A DNA stretch of 64,000 nt from Undibacterium parvum (GCF_003955735.1 NZ_CP034464.1:2790001-2854000), one strand, 5' to 3'. Positions 44,634 to 58,132 are shown, counted from the stretch's first letter. Numbers and translations are program-made. Notes: a model not told the origin generated them from the letters alone.

Positions 44634-46142
44634 TTAAATCTCCCCATCCAGGCCATCTTGCACTTGTTCCGCTGCCCGCAATACCGCGCGCGCCTTGTTT
44701 TCGGTTTCTTGCCATTCCATTTCAGGCACAGAGTCGGCCACGATGCCCGCTGCGGCCTGTACATACAACATGCCGTCTTTGAGTACACCGGTGCGTATTG
44801 CAATCGCCAGATCCATTTCGCCGCCAAACGACAAATAGCCACAGGCACCGCCATAGATGCCGCGCTTGGTCGGCTCTAACTGATCAATCAGTTCCATCGC
44901 ACGTACTTTCGGCGCACCGGATAAAGTGCCGGCCGGGAAGGTGGCTTTGAGTACGTCGAGATTGGATAAATTCGGCTGCAAGATGCCTTCGACGTTAGAG
45001 ACGATATGCTGTACGTGCGAGTATTTTTCTATCACCATCTGATCGGTCACTTTAACGCTACCGGTCTGGGCAATCCGGCCAATGTCGTTACGCGCCAGAT
45101 CGATCAGCATCACGTGTTCGGCGATTTCTTTAGGGTCTGCCAATAGTTCGATGGCTAACTGGGCATCACTTTCCGGAGTGGCACCGCGTGGGCGGGTGCC
45201 GGCCAGCGGACGTATCGTGACCTTTTTATTGCCGTCCTTATTTTCACCACCCAGGGTTTCGTTACGTACCAAAATTTCCGGCGAGGCACCGATAATCTGC
45301 ATATCGCCAAAATTATAGAAATACATGTATGGCGAAGGATTCAGCGAGCGTAAGGCGCGATACAAAGACAGCGGTGAATCGACATAAGGTTTCTTGATGC
45401 GTTGACCAATTTGCACCTGCATCAAGTCGCCGGCCATGATGTATTCCTTGGCTTTGGCAACCGCCTCCAGATAATCGGCCTTGTTAAAATCGCGGATGCT
45501 GTCGGTACGTACCGAGGCCGAAGTCACCGGTGCATCGACGCTACGGCGCAGCATGCTGCGTAACTCTTTGAGGCGCTGGCGTGCTTTCGACCAAGCTTCT
45601 GGCTGAGTCGTGTCGGCATATACGATCAGATACAGTTTGCCGGAAACATTGTCGATCACCGCTAACTCTTCGGTCAGTAGTAACTGTATATCGGGCAAAC
45701 CTAAATCATCTTTGGGGGCGCTATTGGCCAAGCGCTTTTCTACGTAACGCACTGCGTCGTAGCCAAAATAGCCGGCCAGACCGCCGCAAAAACGCGGTAA
45801 GCCAGGGCGCAAGGCAACCTTGAAGCGCGACTGAAATTCGGCTATGAAGTCTAGCGGATTGCCTTCCACGGTTTCGGTCACGACGCCATGCTTGACGACC
45901 TCGGTACGCATGCCATAGCTGCGCATCAGGGTGTGGGCTGGCAAACCGATAAACGAGTAGCGGCCGAAGCGTTCGCCTCCCATCACCGATTCTAGTAAGA
46001 AGCTATTCTTGCCGCCGTTCTGGTTTTGCGCCAGTTTCAGATACAGGGTCAGTGGCGTTTCCAGATCGGCCAGCGCTTCCGCGATCATGGGGATACGGTT
46101 GTAGCCTTGCGCGGCCAGCGATTTAAATTCGAGTTCGGTCAT
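44634..46142 (-). CDS. trpE: anthranilate synthase component I
   Basis: 502 residues. The N-terminal regulatory part contains the ESVMGGERFGRYSFIG segment typical of TrpE, where the Ser-rich site binds feedback tryptophan. The chorismate-binding domain has IRPLAGTRPRGATPESD, LIDLARNDIGRIA and TFPAGTLSGAPKVRAMELI. It makes anthranilate from chorismate and ammonia. First structural gene of trpEGDC; a candidate leader peptide ORF lies about 125 bp upstream. Confidence 0.96.
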   Translation of the reverse strand: MTELEFKSLAAQGYNRIPMIAEALADLETPLTLYLKLAQNQNGGKNSFLLESVMGGERFGRYSFIGLPAHTLMRSYGMRTEVVKHGVVTETVEGNPLDFIAEFQSRFKVALRPGLPRFCGGLAGYFGYDAVRYVEKRLANSAPKDDLGLPDIQLLLTEELAVIDNVSGKLYLIVYADTTQPEAWSKARQRLKELRSMLRRSVDAPVTSASVRTDSIRDFNKADYLEAVAKAKEYIMAGDLMQVQIGQRIKKPYVDSPLSLYRALRSLNPSPYMYFYNFGDMQIIGASPEILVRNETLGGENKDGNKKVTIRPLAGTRPRGATPESDAQLAIELLADPKEIAEHVMLIDLARNDIGRIAQTGSVKVTDQMVIEKYSHVQHIVSNVEGILQPNLSNLDVLKATFPAGTLSGAPKVRAMELIDQLEPTKRGIYGGACGYLSFGGEMDLAIAIRTGVLKDGMLYVQAAAGIVADSVPEMEWQETENKARAVLRAAEQVQDGLDGEI

Positions 46143-46168
46143 TGTGTGCTTTCAGCCGTCATGGAAAC

Positions 46169-46190
46169 GGAACCTGTAGATTCAGGTTCC
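46169..46190 (-). promoter_or_regulatory. hairpin in the trpE 5' leader
   Basis: GGAACCTG (46169-46176) and CAGGTTCC (46183-46190) form a perfect 8-bp stem with a 6-nt loop, 27 bp upstream of the trpE ATG. No U-tract, so not a terminator by itself. Role unknown. Confidence 0.5.
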
Positions 46191-46266
46191 AGCTTATACG
46201 GGTAAGACAGGGTAAAAAAACATGCAAACTAGCGCGAGGGATGTGCGTAATCTGCCCGGCAAACTA

Positions 46267-46317
46267 TCAGTTGTGCCAGCGTCGCCAAAGCCAGGCCTCA
46301 AACGTGCCTGGTATCAT
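46267..46317 (-). CDS. trpL: candidate trp operon leader peptide (16 aa, three Trp)
   Basis: ATG at 46317 opens a 16-codon frame, MIPGTFEAWLWRRWHN, with Trp at positions 9, 11 and 14, ending TGA. It lies upstream of trpE on the same strand. GCCTGGC overlapping the first Trp codon can pair with GCCGGGC just after the stop (one G-U), a possible alternative structure. A modest promoter fit (TTCAAT, 17 bp, GATAAA) lies shortly upstream. I could not find a convincing terminator hairpin before the T6 run that follows, and there is no clear ribosome site, so attenuation is inferred from the Trp-rich frame and its position. Confidence 0.5.
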   Translation of the reverse strand: MIPGTFEAWLWRRWHN

Positions 46318-46431
46318 TGCGGGATGTTTTTTATCGGAGAACATTCTGGGATATTGAACGTAAGTTTGCTAGTAATTGGGTTTAATTAAGTCGCTATCAG
46401 CAAGTCTTAAACAAGTAAAAACAGCAGAAAA

Positions 46432-47139
46432 TCATTGTATGTTGCCACGCCTGATTAAAGTTGCTGCTTCTAATAAGGAAGCAACTATACCATCGCTTTC
46501 GACATTTTGTATAGCTTCACCGTGATTGTAGCCGTAGGGCACTAATAACACCGGGCAGTTGGCGGCGCGGGCAGCTTGCGCATCATTCGATGAGTCGCCT
46601 AGCGCCAACACTTTGGCCGGAGCTAAATCAAAATCGGCACACACTTGCAGTAAAGCGATGGGGTCGGGCTTCTTACGGCTAAACGAGTCGCCGCCATACA
46701 CTACCTCAAAAAAGCCAGCCAGCCCTTTTTTCTCCATCAGCGGCAGCGCAAAGGCCAGCGGTTTATTGGTGACGCAGGCCATGCGCAAACCTTGCGCTTG
46801 CATGGCTTGCAATCCCTCTACGACATCCGGGTAGAGCATGCTGAAATCGCCATTGATGCAGAGATAGTGACGTTGGTAAGACTCCATCGCCGCGTCGAAG
46901 TGTTGCGCAATTTGTTCTGCCGAAAAATCGAGTGCCAATACCCGCTCGATCAAGTTTTCAGAGCCTTTGCCGACAAAGCGTTTGATGGTGGCAATGTCAA
47001 TCGCCGCCAGAGTAAATTCGTCACGCATACGATTGACGGCAACTAAAAAATCGGGAGCGGTGTCTAGCATGGTTCCGTCTAAATCGATGATGACGGCCTG
47101 GATATTATCTAGTGCAACAGTAAGTGCGGCGGTAAGCAT
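46432..47139 (-). CDS. gph: phosphoglycolate phosphatase (HAD superfamily)
   Basis: 235 residues from ATG 47139; an upstream ATG at 47181 would add 14 residues. HAD motif I is VIIDLDGTMLDTAPD, motif II the TNKP segment (CVTNKPLAF), motif III Lys in RKKPDP, and motif IV LALGDSSNDAQAA. Gph removes phosphate from 2-phosphoglycolate. It sits between rpe and trpEGDC, a conserved Burkholderiales order, and likely shares their transcription in part. Confidence 0.9.
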   Translation of the reverse strand: MLTAALTVALDNIQAVIIDLDGTMLDTAPDFLVAVNRMRDEFTLAAIDIATIKRFVGKGSENLIERVLALDFSAEQIAQHFDAAMESYQRHYLCINGDFSMLYPDVVEGLQAMQAQGLRMACVTNKPLAFALPLMEKKGLAGFFEVVYGGDSFSRKKPDPIALLQVCADFDLAPAKVLALGDSSNDAQAARAANCPVLLVPYGYNHGEAIQNVESDGIVASLLEAATLIRRGNIQ

Positions 47140-47259
47140 AATCAAAAATAGAGTGCGCAATAAACATGCGCCTTCTGGCATGAAAATGCTCTGGAAGGCG
47201 CATGGATGCTGGGGGTAGCTTTAAGAATCGACAAAGTTTAGCGAAAAAAAGCAGGAAAG

Positions 47260-47925
47260 TTAAACTTTCGCCAATTCGCTACGCATGGCATTGATCACAG
47301 CCGTATAGTCGGGCTTGCCGAAAATAGCCGAGCCAGCGACGAAGGTGTCGGCACCCGCCGCAGCGATTTCGGCGATATTGTCGATTTTTACGCCACCATC
47401 AACTTGTAGCATGATGTCGCGACCGCTGGCGTCTATCATTTTGCGAACTGCGGCGATTTTTTTCAAAGTGTGGGGGATGAAAGACTGGCCACCAAAGCCG
47501 GGATTGACCGACATCAGTAAAATCAAATCGAGCTTATCCATCACATGTTCTAGTATGTGCAAAGGTGTGGCTGGATTTAATACCAGACCAGCTTTACAGC
47601 CATGCTCGCGTATCAGTTGCAAGGTACGGTCTATGTGCTCTGAGCCTTCCGGATGAAAACTGATGATGTTGGCACCGGCTTTGGCAAAATCAGGAATGAT
47701 GCGGTCTACCGGCTTAACCATCAGATGCACGTCGATAGGCACTTGTACGTGCGGGCGTATCGCCTCGCAGACCAAAGGTCCTATCGTTAAATTGGGAACA
47801 TAATGGTTGTCCATGACGTCGAAGTGAATCATGTCGGCGCCGGCGGCAACGACATTACGGACTTCTTCACCGAGTCTGGCGAAGTCGGCGGATAGAATAC
47901 TAGGGGCGATGCGGTAGGTGGTCAT
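47260..47925 (-). CDS. rpe: ribulose-phosphate 3-epimerase
   Basis: 221 residues. The TIM-barrel enzyme begins [35 protein letters not shown] and VDVHLMV-like IDVHLMVKP contain the metal-binding His and Asp residues. [15 protein letters not shown] and LQVDGGVK are the catalytic and phosphate sites. It interconverts ribulose and xylulose 5-phosphate in the pentose phosphate pathway. First gene before gph and trpEGDC; divergent from apaG. Confidence 0.96.
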   Translation of the reverse strand: MTTYRIAPSILSADFARLGEEVRNVVAAGADMIHFDVMDNHYVPNLTIGPLVCEAIRPHVQVPIDVHLMVKPVDRIIPDFAKAGANIISFHPEGSEHIDRTLQLIREHGCKAGLVLNPATPLHILEHVMDKLDLILLMSVNPGFGGQSFIPHTLKKIAAVRKMIDASGRDIMLQVDGGVKIDNIAEIAAAGADTFVAGSAIFGKPDYTAVINAMRSELAKV

Positions 47926-48058
47926 GATAATTGCTTTGATGTGAGTTAGCTTAAATTGGCAATGGCGCTATTTTACTCCTGCATGCATTTGCTAGCTCTT
48001 GTAAGATGCGGCTTAGGCAGAAGTTTGCAATTTAGAATACTGAACAAGGAAGAGTGAG

Positions 48059-48433
48059 ATGGCAGCATATCAAATCGAAGTGGCAGTCGCGACCCAATAT
48101 CTGGCAGAACAATCGGATCCAGATAATGGTGACTATGTATTCGCGTACACCATTACCATCACCAACACAGGAACGGTAGCGGCGCAATTGATCTCGCGCC
48201 ATTGGGTGATTACCGATGCGAATAATCGGGTGCAGGAAGTCAAGGGACTGGGAGTGGTCGGGCATCAACCCCTGTTGCAGGCCGAGCAGGGCTTTGAATA
48301 TAGTAGTGGTAGCTCTTTAAAAACCCAGCACGGCAGTATGAAAGGATCCTATTTCTTCGTGGCTGAAGATGGGCACAAGTTTGAAGTGCAAATCCCGGAA
48401 TTCGTACTTTCTTTGCCGCGCACTTTGCATTAA
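48059..48433 (+). CDS. apaG: Co2+/Mg2+ efflux-associated ApaG protein
   Basis: 124 residues, full length. The beta-sandwich motifs YTITITNTGTVAAQLISRHWVITDANN and VVGHQPLLQAEQGFEYSSG are diagnostic of ApaG, ending in FEVQIPEFVLSLP. Its biochemical role is uncertain. An AAGGAAGAG ribosome site precedes the ATG. It is divergent from rpe. Confidence 0.95.
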   Translation: MAAYQIEVAVATQYLAEQSDPDNGDYVFAYTITITNTGTVAAQLISRHWVITDANNRVQEVKGLGVVGHQPLLQAEQGFEYSSGSSLKTQHGSMKGSYFFVAEDGHKFEVQIPEFVLSLPRTLH

Positions 48434-48458
48434 GCTGCGCTAGTTTCTATCAACGCTC

Positions 48459-48602
48459 TTAGTTAGTCGACTCGTTTTTGTTTTCTACGGCGTTTGATTT
48501 TTTTGTCGGCTGTTCTGGTTTTCGCCCCGAAAACATAGTCCACCAAACGATGAAAACAAACAAAAGCGTTGCGCCACAAGCTTCTAGTGCCAATAACCAC
48601 AT
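48459..48602 (-). CDS. small single-span membrane protein (47 aa)
   Basis: ATG at 48602 with AGGAG eight bases upstream. The protein begins MWLLALEACGATLLFVFIVWW, one membrane helix, followed by TMFSGRKPEQPTKKSNAVENKNESTN, a basic-polar tail. Shorter than the usual gene-calling limit. It is divergent from mltA, with 14 bp between the starts, and convergent with apaG. I recall similar short proteins with a VFIVWWTMFSGR motif in Burkholderiales, but I cannot confirm homology here. No known function. Confidence 0.7.
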   Translation of the reverse strand: MWLLALEACGATLLFVFIVWWTMFSGRKPEQPTKKSNAVENKNESTN

Positions 48603-48616
48603 TATTTATTACTCCT

Positions 48617-49810
48617 ATGTTGATACAAATTTCTCAAGCGAGGATTTTACTCCTGGCGAGCTTGTTCGGTGCGCTGACTGCTTGTACCAGCGTTTCCCTG
48701 GATACGCCGGTGGTGAAAACGCCAGTCGTGGTGCCCGCGAGCACCGTGAGTTCTGCTACGTCTAAATGGGCGCAATTGTACAAGCCCGTCAGTTTTTCGG
48801 CTTTGCCTGGCTGGCGTCAGGATCAATTGACTGAGCTTTGGCCAGCCTTTATGGCATCCTGTTCTGCGATTAAAAATAAGCCCGAGTGGAAAGAGCCATG
48901 TGCCATTGCAAAAGACTTGGATGCGAAAGACAATCAGGCGCTGCTGGATTTTTTTGAGGCATTTTTTACCCCGCATCAGGTTCTCAATGCGGATGGCGGC
49001 AATGAGGGCCTGATCACTGGCTACTACGAACCCTTGCTGCGTGGGGCGCGTCAACGCGGCGGTGCTTTTCAAACGCCGCTGTATCGCACCCCGCCTGATT
49101 TATTGACGATAGATTTATCTAGTGTTTATCCCGATTTGAAGCATATGCGTTTGCGTGGCCGCCTGGTCGGCAACAAAGTAGTTCCGTATGCCTCGCGCGC
49201 TGACATGTTGCCCGCCGTGGTGGGTAAAGAGTTGGTTTGGGTAGACGATGCGATCGATGCTTTTTTTCTGCAAATACAAGGCTCAGGGCGAGTTTATCTG
49301 TCTGATAGCAATGAAACGATACGGCTGGCGTATGCTGATCAAAACGGCCACCCGTATAAATCTATAGGTCGCTATCTGGTCGATAAGGGCGAGTTAAAGC
49401 TGGAGCAGGCTTCCGCCCAAGGGATTAAAGAATGGTTGAGCAATAATCCGGCTCGTCAGGACGAATTGTTAAACGCTAATCCTAGCGTGGTATTTTTTAA
49501 AGAAGAAAAAATCATCAATCCAGCCATAGGACCCAAGGGGGCCTTGGGCGTACCCTTGACTGGGCAACGTTCTATCGCGATTGATCCTCAGTATCTTCCT
49601 TTGGGTGTGCCGGTATTTTTATCCACGACTCAGCCCAATAGCAGTGTCAGTCTTCAGAGGTTAATGATGGCGCAAGACACTGGTGGCGCTATTCGTGGTG
49701 CGGTGCGCGCAGATTTTTTTTGGGGCTTTGGAAATCTGGCTGGCGAATCTGCCGGTCGTATGAAGCAAAAAGGCGCGCTGTGGGTGTTGCTGCCTAAGTC
49801 GCCGGGTTGA
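48617..49810 (+). CDS. mltA: membrane-bound lytic murein transglycosylase A
   Basis: 397 residues from ATG 48617; a TTG at 48569 is open in frame. A lipoprotein signal has its lipobox at LTAC (about residue 20-23). The MltA domain contains GLITGYYEPLLRG, the QIQGSGRVYL region and the catalytic Asp in QDTGGAIRGAVRADFFWG (3D motif). It cleaves peptidoglycan between MurNAc and GlcNAc, forming 1,6-anhydro ends, and is anchored to the outer membrane. No strong ribosome site is visible. Confidence 0.92.
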   Translation: MLIQISQARILLLASLFGALTACTSVSLDTPVVKTPVVVPASTVSSATSKWAQLYKPVSFSALPGWRQDQLTELWPAFMASCSAIKNKPEWKEPCAIAKDLDAKDNQALLDFFEAFFTPHQVLNADGGNEGLITGYYEPLLRGARQRGGAFQTPLYRTPPDLLTIDLSSVYPDLKHMRLRGRLVGNKVVPYASRADMLPAVVGKELVWVDDAIDAFFLQIQGSGRVYLSDSNETIRLAYADQNGHPYKSIGRYLVDKGELKLEQASAQGIKEWLSNNPARQDELLNANPSVVFFKEEKIINPAIGPKGALGVPLTGQRSIAIDPQYLPLGVPVFLSTTQPNSSVSLQRLMMAQDTGGAIRGAVRADFFWGFGNLAGESAGRMKQKGALWVLLPKSPG

Positions 49811-49877
49811 TCGCTAATTTGTAGTAGATCTATTTTATTTTGTTCGTCATTAAAAACTTAAACTCAGGAGTGTGGAT

Positions 49878-50654
49878 ATGGAATACCAAAATATTATTGT
49901 TGAGACTAAAGATAAAGTCGGTGTTATTACCTTAAATCGCCCTAAGGCTTTGAACGCGCTTAACGACCAGTTAATGGATGAGCTGGGTTTTGCGCTGAAG
50001 TCCTTCGATCAAGACGAGGCGATTGCCTGTATCGTACTTACCGGTAGTGAGAAAGCATTTGCCGCTGGTGCTGATATCGGTGCCATGGCTAACTATACCT
50101 ATATGGATGCGTATAAGGACGATTACATCACGCGTAACTGGGAGCAAATTCGTCAGATACGTAAACCAGTGATCGCTGCGGTGGCTGGTTATGCGCTGGG
50201 TGGTGGGTGTGAGTTGGCCATGATGTGTGATTTCATTATCGCCGCTGAAAATGCCAAATTCGGTCAACCAGAAATCAAACTCGGTACCTTGCCTGGTGCC
50301 GGTGGTACGCAGCGTCTGCCGCGCGCCATCTCAAAATCAAAAGCCATGGATATGTGCCTGACCGCGCGCATGATGGACGCGGTTGAAGCGGAGCGCGCTG
50401 GTTTGGTGTCGCGTATTGTCCCTTTAGATAAGTTGATGGAAGAGACTATGGCTGCCGCAACTACGATTGCTGCGATGTCTTTGCCTATCGTGCTGATGAT
50501 TAAGGATTCCGTCAATCGCGCGTTCGAAACGACACTGGCCGAAGGCGTGAATTTTGAGCGACGCCTATTCCATAGTAGCTTTGCGACCGAAGACCAAAAA
50601 GAAGGCATGAAAGCTTTCATGGAAAAACGCCCGGCAAATTTTGTAAATAAGTAA
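49878..50654 (+). CDS. enoyl-CoA hydratase/isomerase family protein
   Basis: 258 residues from ATG 49878 with GGAG upstream. The crotonase fold has [26 protein letters not shown] and the oxyanion hole segment [21 protein letters not shown]. The two catalytic Glu are in [19 protein letters not shown], which fits a short-chain enoyl-CoA hydratase (PaaF/FadB-like). It hydrates trans-2-enoyl-CoA. Monocistronic; it lies directly before the rRNA operon promoters. Confidence 0.9.
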   Translation: MEYQNIIVETKDKVGVITLNRPKALNALNDQLMDELGFALKSFDQDEAIACIVLTGSEKAFAAGADIGAMANYTYMDAYKDDYITRNWEQIRQIRKPVIAAVAGYALGGGCELAMMCDFIIAAENAKFGQPEIKLGTLPGAGGTQRLPRAISKSKAMDMCLTARMMDAVEAERAGLVSRIVPLDKLMEETMAAATTIAAMSLPIVLMIKDSVNRAFETTLAEGVNFERRLFHSSFATEDQKEGMKAFMEKRPANFVNK

Positions 50655-50679
50655 GCGTATAAATCATTTAAACAAAAGC

Positions 50680-50709
50680 TTGCCAATCCAGCGCAAGCTT
50701 TGCTATAGT
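50680..50709 (+). promoter_or_regulatory. candidate rRNA promoter P1
   Basis: TTGCCA (50680-50685), an 18-bp spacer, then TATAGT (50704-50709), followed by a GC-rich start region. A sigma-70-type promoter 450 bp before 16S. Confidence 0.6.
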
Positions 50710-50817
50710 TCGCCTCCCGCTGAAGAGCGGGGCGAAATGAAGAAAGTAAGGCAAGCGAAGCAGTCCTAGGTTTGAGTGACGATGTGAATCAAATTCAAGC
50801 GCTAATAAAACAAGGGG

Positions 50818-50846
50818 TTGACGAGTAGAAGGAAATGCCGCATAAT
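50818..50846 (+). promoter_or_regulatory. candidate rRNA promoter P2
   Basis: TTGACG (50818-50823), a 17-bp spacer, then CATAAT (50841-50846). A near-consensus sigma-70 promoter, about 310 bp before 16S. Confidence 0.75.
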
Positions 50847-50951
50847 CTCATCTCTCTGCTGCTTACAAACAAAACGCTTTGTAGCAATCTGGCAGAAACG
50901 CTTTGCAGTCGGTGAGAATCGATAGTGACGCGCCAAAAAACAGAAGACAGA

Positions 50952-50963
50952 TCTTTAACAATT
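50952..50963 (+). promoter_or_regulatory. boxA antitermination site in rRNA leader
   Basis: TCTTTAACAATT matches the core of bacterial rRNA boxA (consensus TGCTCTTTAACA). A second copy lies in the spacer at 53061-53076. Confidence 0.7.
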
Positions 50964-51156
50964 AACAGTCAATAAATGTGGGCACTTGATAAAGAGCGCG
51001 GCTAATTACTTCGGTAGTTAGTTCAACTTAAAAAATATCAAATGTTCGCAAAAGTAATAAATAGGACTTTCTCGCAAGAGAAAAGCCTGTCAGTTATTTG
51101 AGTGAGCGACACCGTTCGAAAGAACGGAGTTCAGAAATGAACACAAAACAGAGATT

Positions 51157-52692
<1,536 letters not shown>

Positions 52693-52785
52693 GAGTGCGC
52701 TACAAGTTAAGTGTCCACACTTATTGACTGTTAATGATAAAGAACGTAGCGATGGAGCGATTCATCGGTACCGAGTTCCCGAATT

Positions 52786-52861
52786 GGGGGTTTAGCTCAT
52801 CTGGTAGAGCACCTGCTTTGCAAGCAGGGGGTGAACGGTTCGATCCCGTTAACCTCCACCA
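52786..52861 (+). tRNA. tRNA-Ala (anticodon TGC)
   Basis: 76 nt including CCA. Anticodon loop TTTGCAA reads GCA codons (anticodon TGC). The acceptor stem GGGGGTT/AACCTCC has the G3-U70 pair that marks alanine identity. It lies first in the 16S-23S spacer. Confidence 0.96.
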
Positions 52862-52890
52862 TTTACGTAGTAAAGAAGTCGTAAATAAGT

Positions 52891-52967
52891 GGGGCTGTAG
52901 CTCAGCTGGTTAGAGCACCGTGTTGATAACGCGGGGGTCGTTGGTTCGAGTCCAACCAGCCCTACCA
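52891..52967 (+). tRNA. tRNA-Ile (anticodon GAT)
   Basis: 77 nt including CCA. Anticodon loop TTGATAA gives anticodon GAT. Acceptor GGGGCTG/CAGCCCT closes with one G-U pair. It is second in the spacer, after tRNA-Ala. Confidence 0.96.
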
Positions 52968-53060
52968 GTAAAATGGAGTGGGAAGAAAAAACAAATGTGA
53001 GTAGCGCGCGCGCTATTGAGATTTGTTCTTTCGAAACGAAAGCAAAGTATCAAGTAAGAC

Positions 53061-53076
53061 CGTTCTTTAACAATTG
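53061..53076 (+). promoter_or_regulatory. boxA-like site in the 16S-23S spacer
   Basis: CGTTCTTTAACAATTG repeats the boxA core, about 360 bp before 23S, as is usual for rRNA spacers. Confidence 0.65.
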
Positions 53077-53426
53077 AGAAGAAGTAAAGTAGAAATAATC
53101 AAAATTATTTCTGTGAAGGAAATTAATAACGACAGTTATTAACGATAATTCATGGAAGGGTTGTGATTGTATCAAACAAACATAAAATGTATTAAAAAGA
53201 GTTTGAAAAGCACTGTAGCAATACAGGGTTTTAGAAAATCAAATATCTTGAGATACGGCAAACGCTAAAGTAATACTCATAGTAATAAGAACTATAGCGA
53301 TTTTTTGGTGATGAACCTGAGCGTAGGTGTTACTGGAAAAATCATCTGGCTCTGCCAGTGATTTTGAACTAGCACCACATCAAAGTAGATTTTTACTTTG
53401 ATGTGAACAATCAGACGCCAGAATCT

Positions 53427-53436
53427 AAAGTTATAG

Positions 53437-53443
<7 letters not shown>
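53427..53443. other. 23S processing stem, left arm
   Basis: The 17-base AAAGTTATAGGGACAAG pairs perfectly with CTTGTCCCTATAACTTT at 56305-56321. The two ends of the 23S region thus form the RNase III stem. Confidence 0.8.
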
Positions 53444-56312
<2,869 letters not shown>

Positions 56313-56595
56313 TATAACTTTAGTGTTATAGATTTACGACAAGTATTGTTTGTGTGTTTGCCTTATGTCGTCGAGGAATCGACGAAGTTTGGTACAAATC
56401 ACAACCGCCTAAGTCCTGCACTCAACATGCAGGCACGCTGCAGCGATGGTCAATCGCTCAGCACAAAGATTATTGATGGACAAGTGAACCATGTTTGCTT
56501 GCCTTGGTGGTGCAAACCGCCCTACGACCCTTCTTCCCAATTGGACCTGTTGCGACGCACAGAATAACGTGCGCCACAATAAGTCAACAAGTTAT
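56313..56595. other. 23S-5S spacer
   Basis: About 283 bp. I find no tRNA or gene in it. Short complementary stretches occur, but nothing convincing. Confidence 0.5.
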
Positions 56596-56709
56596 GCCTG
56601 ATGACCATAGCAAGTCGGTACCACCCCTTCCCATCCCGAACAGGACCGTGAAACGACTCCGCGCCAATGATAGTGCTGCAACCAGTGTGAAAGTAGGTCA
56701 TCGTCAGGC
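56596..56709 (+). rRNA. 5S ribosomal RNA
   Basis: About 114 nt. The closing stem GCCTGATGACC/GGTCATCGTCAGGC, CCACCCCTTCCCATCCCGAACAGG and AGTAGGTCATC are canonical. It is last in the operon. Confidence 0.95.
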
Positions 56710-56718
56710 TTTTATTAG

Positions 56719-56754
56719 AAAACCCCTCAACAGTAATCTGTTGAGGGGTTTTTG
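56719..56754 (+). terminator. rRNA operon terminator
   Basis: AAACCCCTCAACA (56720-56732) pairs with TGTTGAGGGGTTT (56739-56751) and ends in TTTTT. It follows 5S by 10 bp. Confidence 0.93.
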
Positions 56755-57205
56755 CTTTGCGCAATCCGTTCGAAGACAACTCCCATAGCGCACTGCACTG
56801 ACCTTGTCTGTTCCGACACCCTGCGACTACGCGACGAATGCACCACCTTCTTCTAGGCCTCAGGCATGTCCCGACAATTCCTAAAAACCAAGGGTTCGGC
56901 TGAAACTTACGCAAGGCGCCGCCACACCTCAAAAATACTCCCCCCTGTATAGTTAAAACCCACAAAGACTGCGCGGGCAAGCGGCTGATTTACTTAAAAA
57001 ATCGGGGGAGTATGCGTAGCGGGAGCGCAAATCCGGATTTGAACTTCGATCCTCTTCTTATACAGCTTTGAACTATTCAGCACAGCGTTAGCCGATGCGC
57101 GGACATTTTCTTATTTGCTTTTGCTCGAAATTTACTTCGTGTTTCAAGCAGTAAGAAAAATTTCAACGCATAATAGCGCCATCAAAAAATTTTAATAAAG
57201 TAAGA
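56755..57205. other. intergenic region with a REPIN-like paired element, copy B
   Basis: About 450 bp without a supported gene. It contains the ATACTCCCCC/GGGGGAGTAT pair at 56935-57013 and the promoter region of the next gene. Confidence 0.5.
56935..57013. repeat. REPIN-like paired element, copy B
   Basis: ATACTCCCCC (56935-56944) and its complement GGGGGAGTAT (57004-57013) flank 59 bp. The bases inside the right arm (TTAAAAAATC) and after the left arm (CTGTAT) resemble those of copy A (TTAAAAATA and ATGTAT). Confidence 0.72.
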
Positions 57206-58132
57206 ATGAACGATCAAGCGAGAGTGAAAAAGATAGCGTTTTTGGGGACCGGCTTGATGGGCGCACCTATGGCTAGACGCCTACTTGCGGCGGGCTACGA
57301 CGTGAGCGTTTGGAACCGCACTGCATCGAAGGCGCAAGCTCTGGCAATTGATGGAGCACTGGTCGCGGCTAGTCCTAGTGCTGCAGTGAGCAGCAAAGGA
57401 CAAGCGGCTGACATTATTATTACTATGCTGGAGGCGGGCGGTGCAGTAAATCAAATGATAACGAGTATCCTAGCGGTGCTGGTTGAGGGGACTATTGTTA
57501 TTGATATGAGTTCTACTCAGCAGGCCGAGGCGCAGGAGTTTGACCGCTTGCTTGCCGCACATAAAATTGGCTTTGTTGATGCGCCAGTGTCCGGCGGTGT
57601 GGTGGGGGCTGAGGCCGGTAGCCTGGCGATTATGGTCGGCGCGCGTGCCTCCGATTATCTGCAAGTAGAGGCTATATTGAGCGTGCTTGGCAGACCAACG
57701 CGAGTCGGCGAGCCTGGCTGCGGACAACTGGCAAAGCTGTGTAATCAACTGATCGTGGGTGGCACAATTAGTATAGTCGCCGAAGCGCTGTTATTGGCGC
57801 AGCGCGGTGGCGCGGACCCCGCAGCGGTGCGAGCTGCCATCCGTGGCGGCTTTGCTGAGAGTCGCATTTTAGAGGTACATGGACAACGTATGTTGGAACG
57901 AAATTTCATGCCGGGTGGTCAGATTAAAAGTCAGACCAAGGACATGGAAAATATTTTGTTGGCTGCAGCATTGGCGGATTTGCAGTTGCCGATTACAGAG
58001 TTGGTGGCGCGCGCCTACCGATCTTTGTTGGCTAGCCATCCTTTGGCGGATCACTCTGCGGCTTTACTGGCTTTGGAGTCTCGCAACCCTGGATCCCGCC
58101 TAGGAAGCTTAGAAAATATACTGCCAAAATGA
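57206..58132 (+). CDS. NAD-binding beta-hydroxyacid dehydrogenase (3-hydroxyisobutyrate dehydrogenase family)
   Basis: 308 residues. The N-terminal Rossmann motif is IAFLGTGLMGAPMARRLLAAGY. The substrate-binding signature is DAPVSGGVVGAEAGSLAIMVG, and the catalytic Lys lies in GQLAKLCNQL. Members act on 3-hydroxyisobutyrate, tartronate semialdehyde or related acids; the substrate cannot be fixed from sequence. A TAAAGTAAG site precedes the ATG. It precedes the molybdopterin oxidoreductase by 129 bp. Confidence 0.87.
   Translation: MNDQARVKKIAFLGTGLMGAPMARRLLAAGYDVSVWNRTASKAQALAIDGALVAASPSAAVSSKGQAADIIITMLEAGGAVNQMITSILAVLVEGTIVIDMSSTQQAEAQEFDRLLAAHKIGFVDAPVSGGVVGAEAGSLAIMVGARASDYLQVEAILSVLGRPTRVGEPGCGQLAKLCNQLIVGGTISIVAEALLLAQRGGADPAAVRAAIRGGFAESRILEVHGQRMLERNFMPGGQIKSQTKDMENILLAAALADLQLPITELVARAYRSLLASHPLADHSAALLALESRNPGSRLGSLENILPK

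Larger units (their letters stand above)
50655..51156. other. rRNA operon promoter and leader region
   Basis: About 500 bp with no protein gene. It holds two promoter candidates (50680-50709 and 50818-50846), a boxA-like TCTTTAACA (50952-50960) and the left arm of the 16S processing stem (50961-50986, matching 52709-52735 in inverse). Confidence 0.75.
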
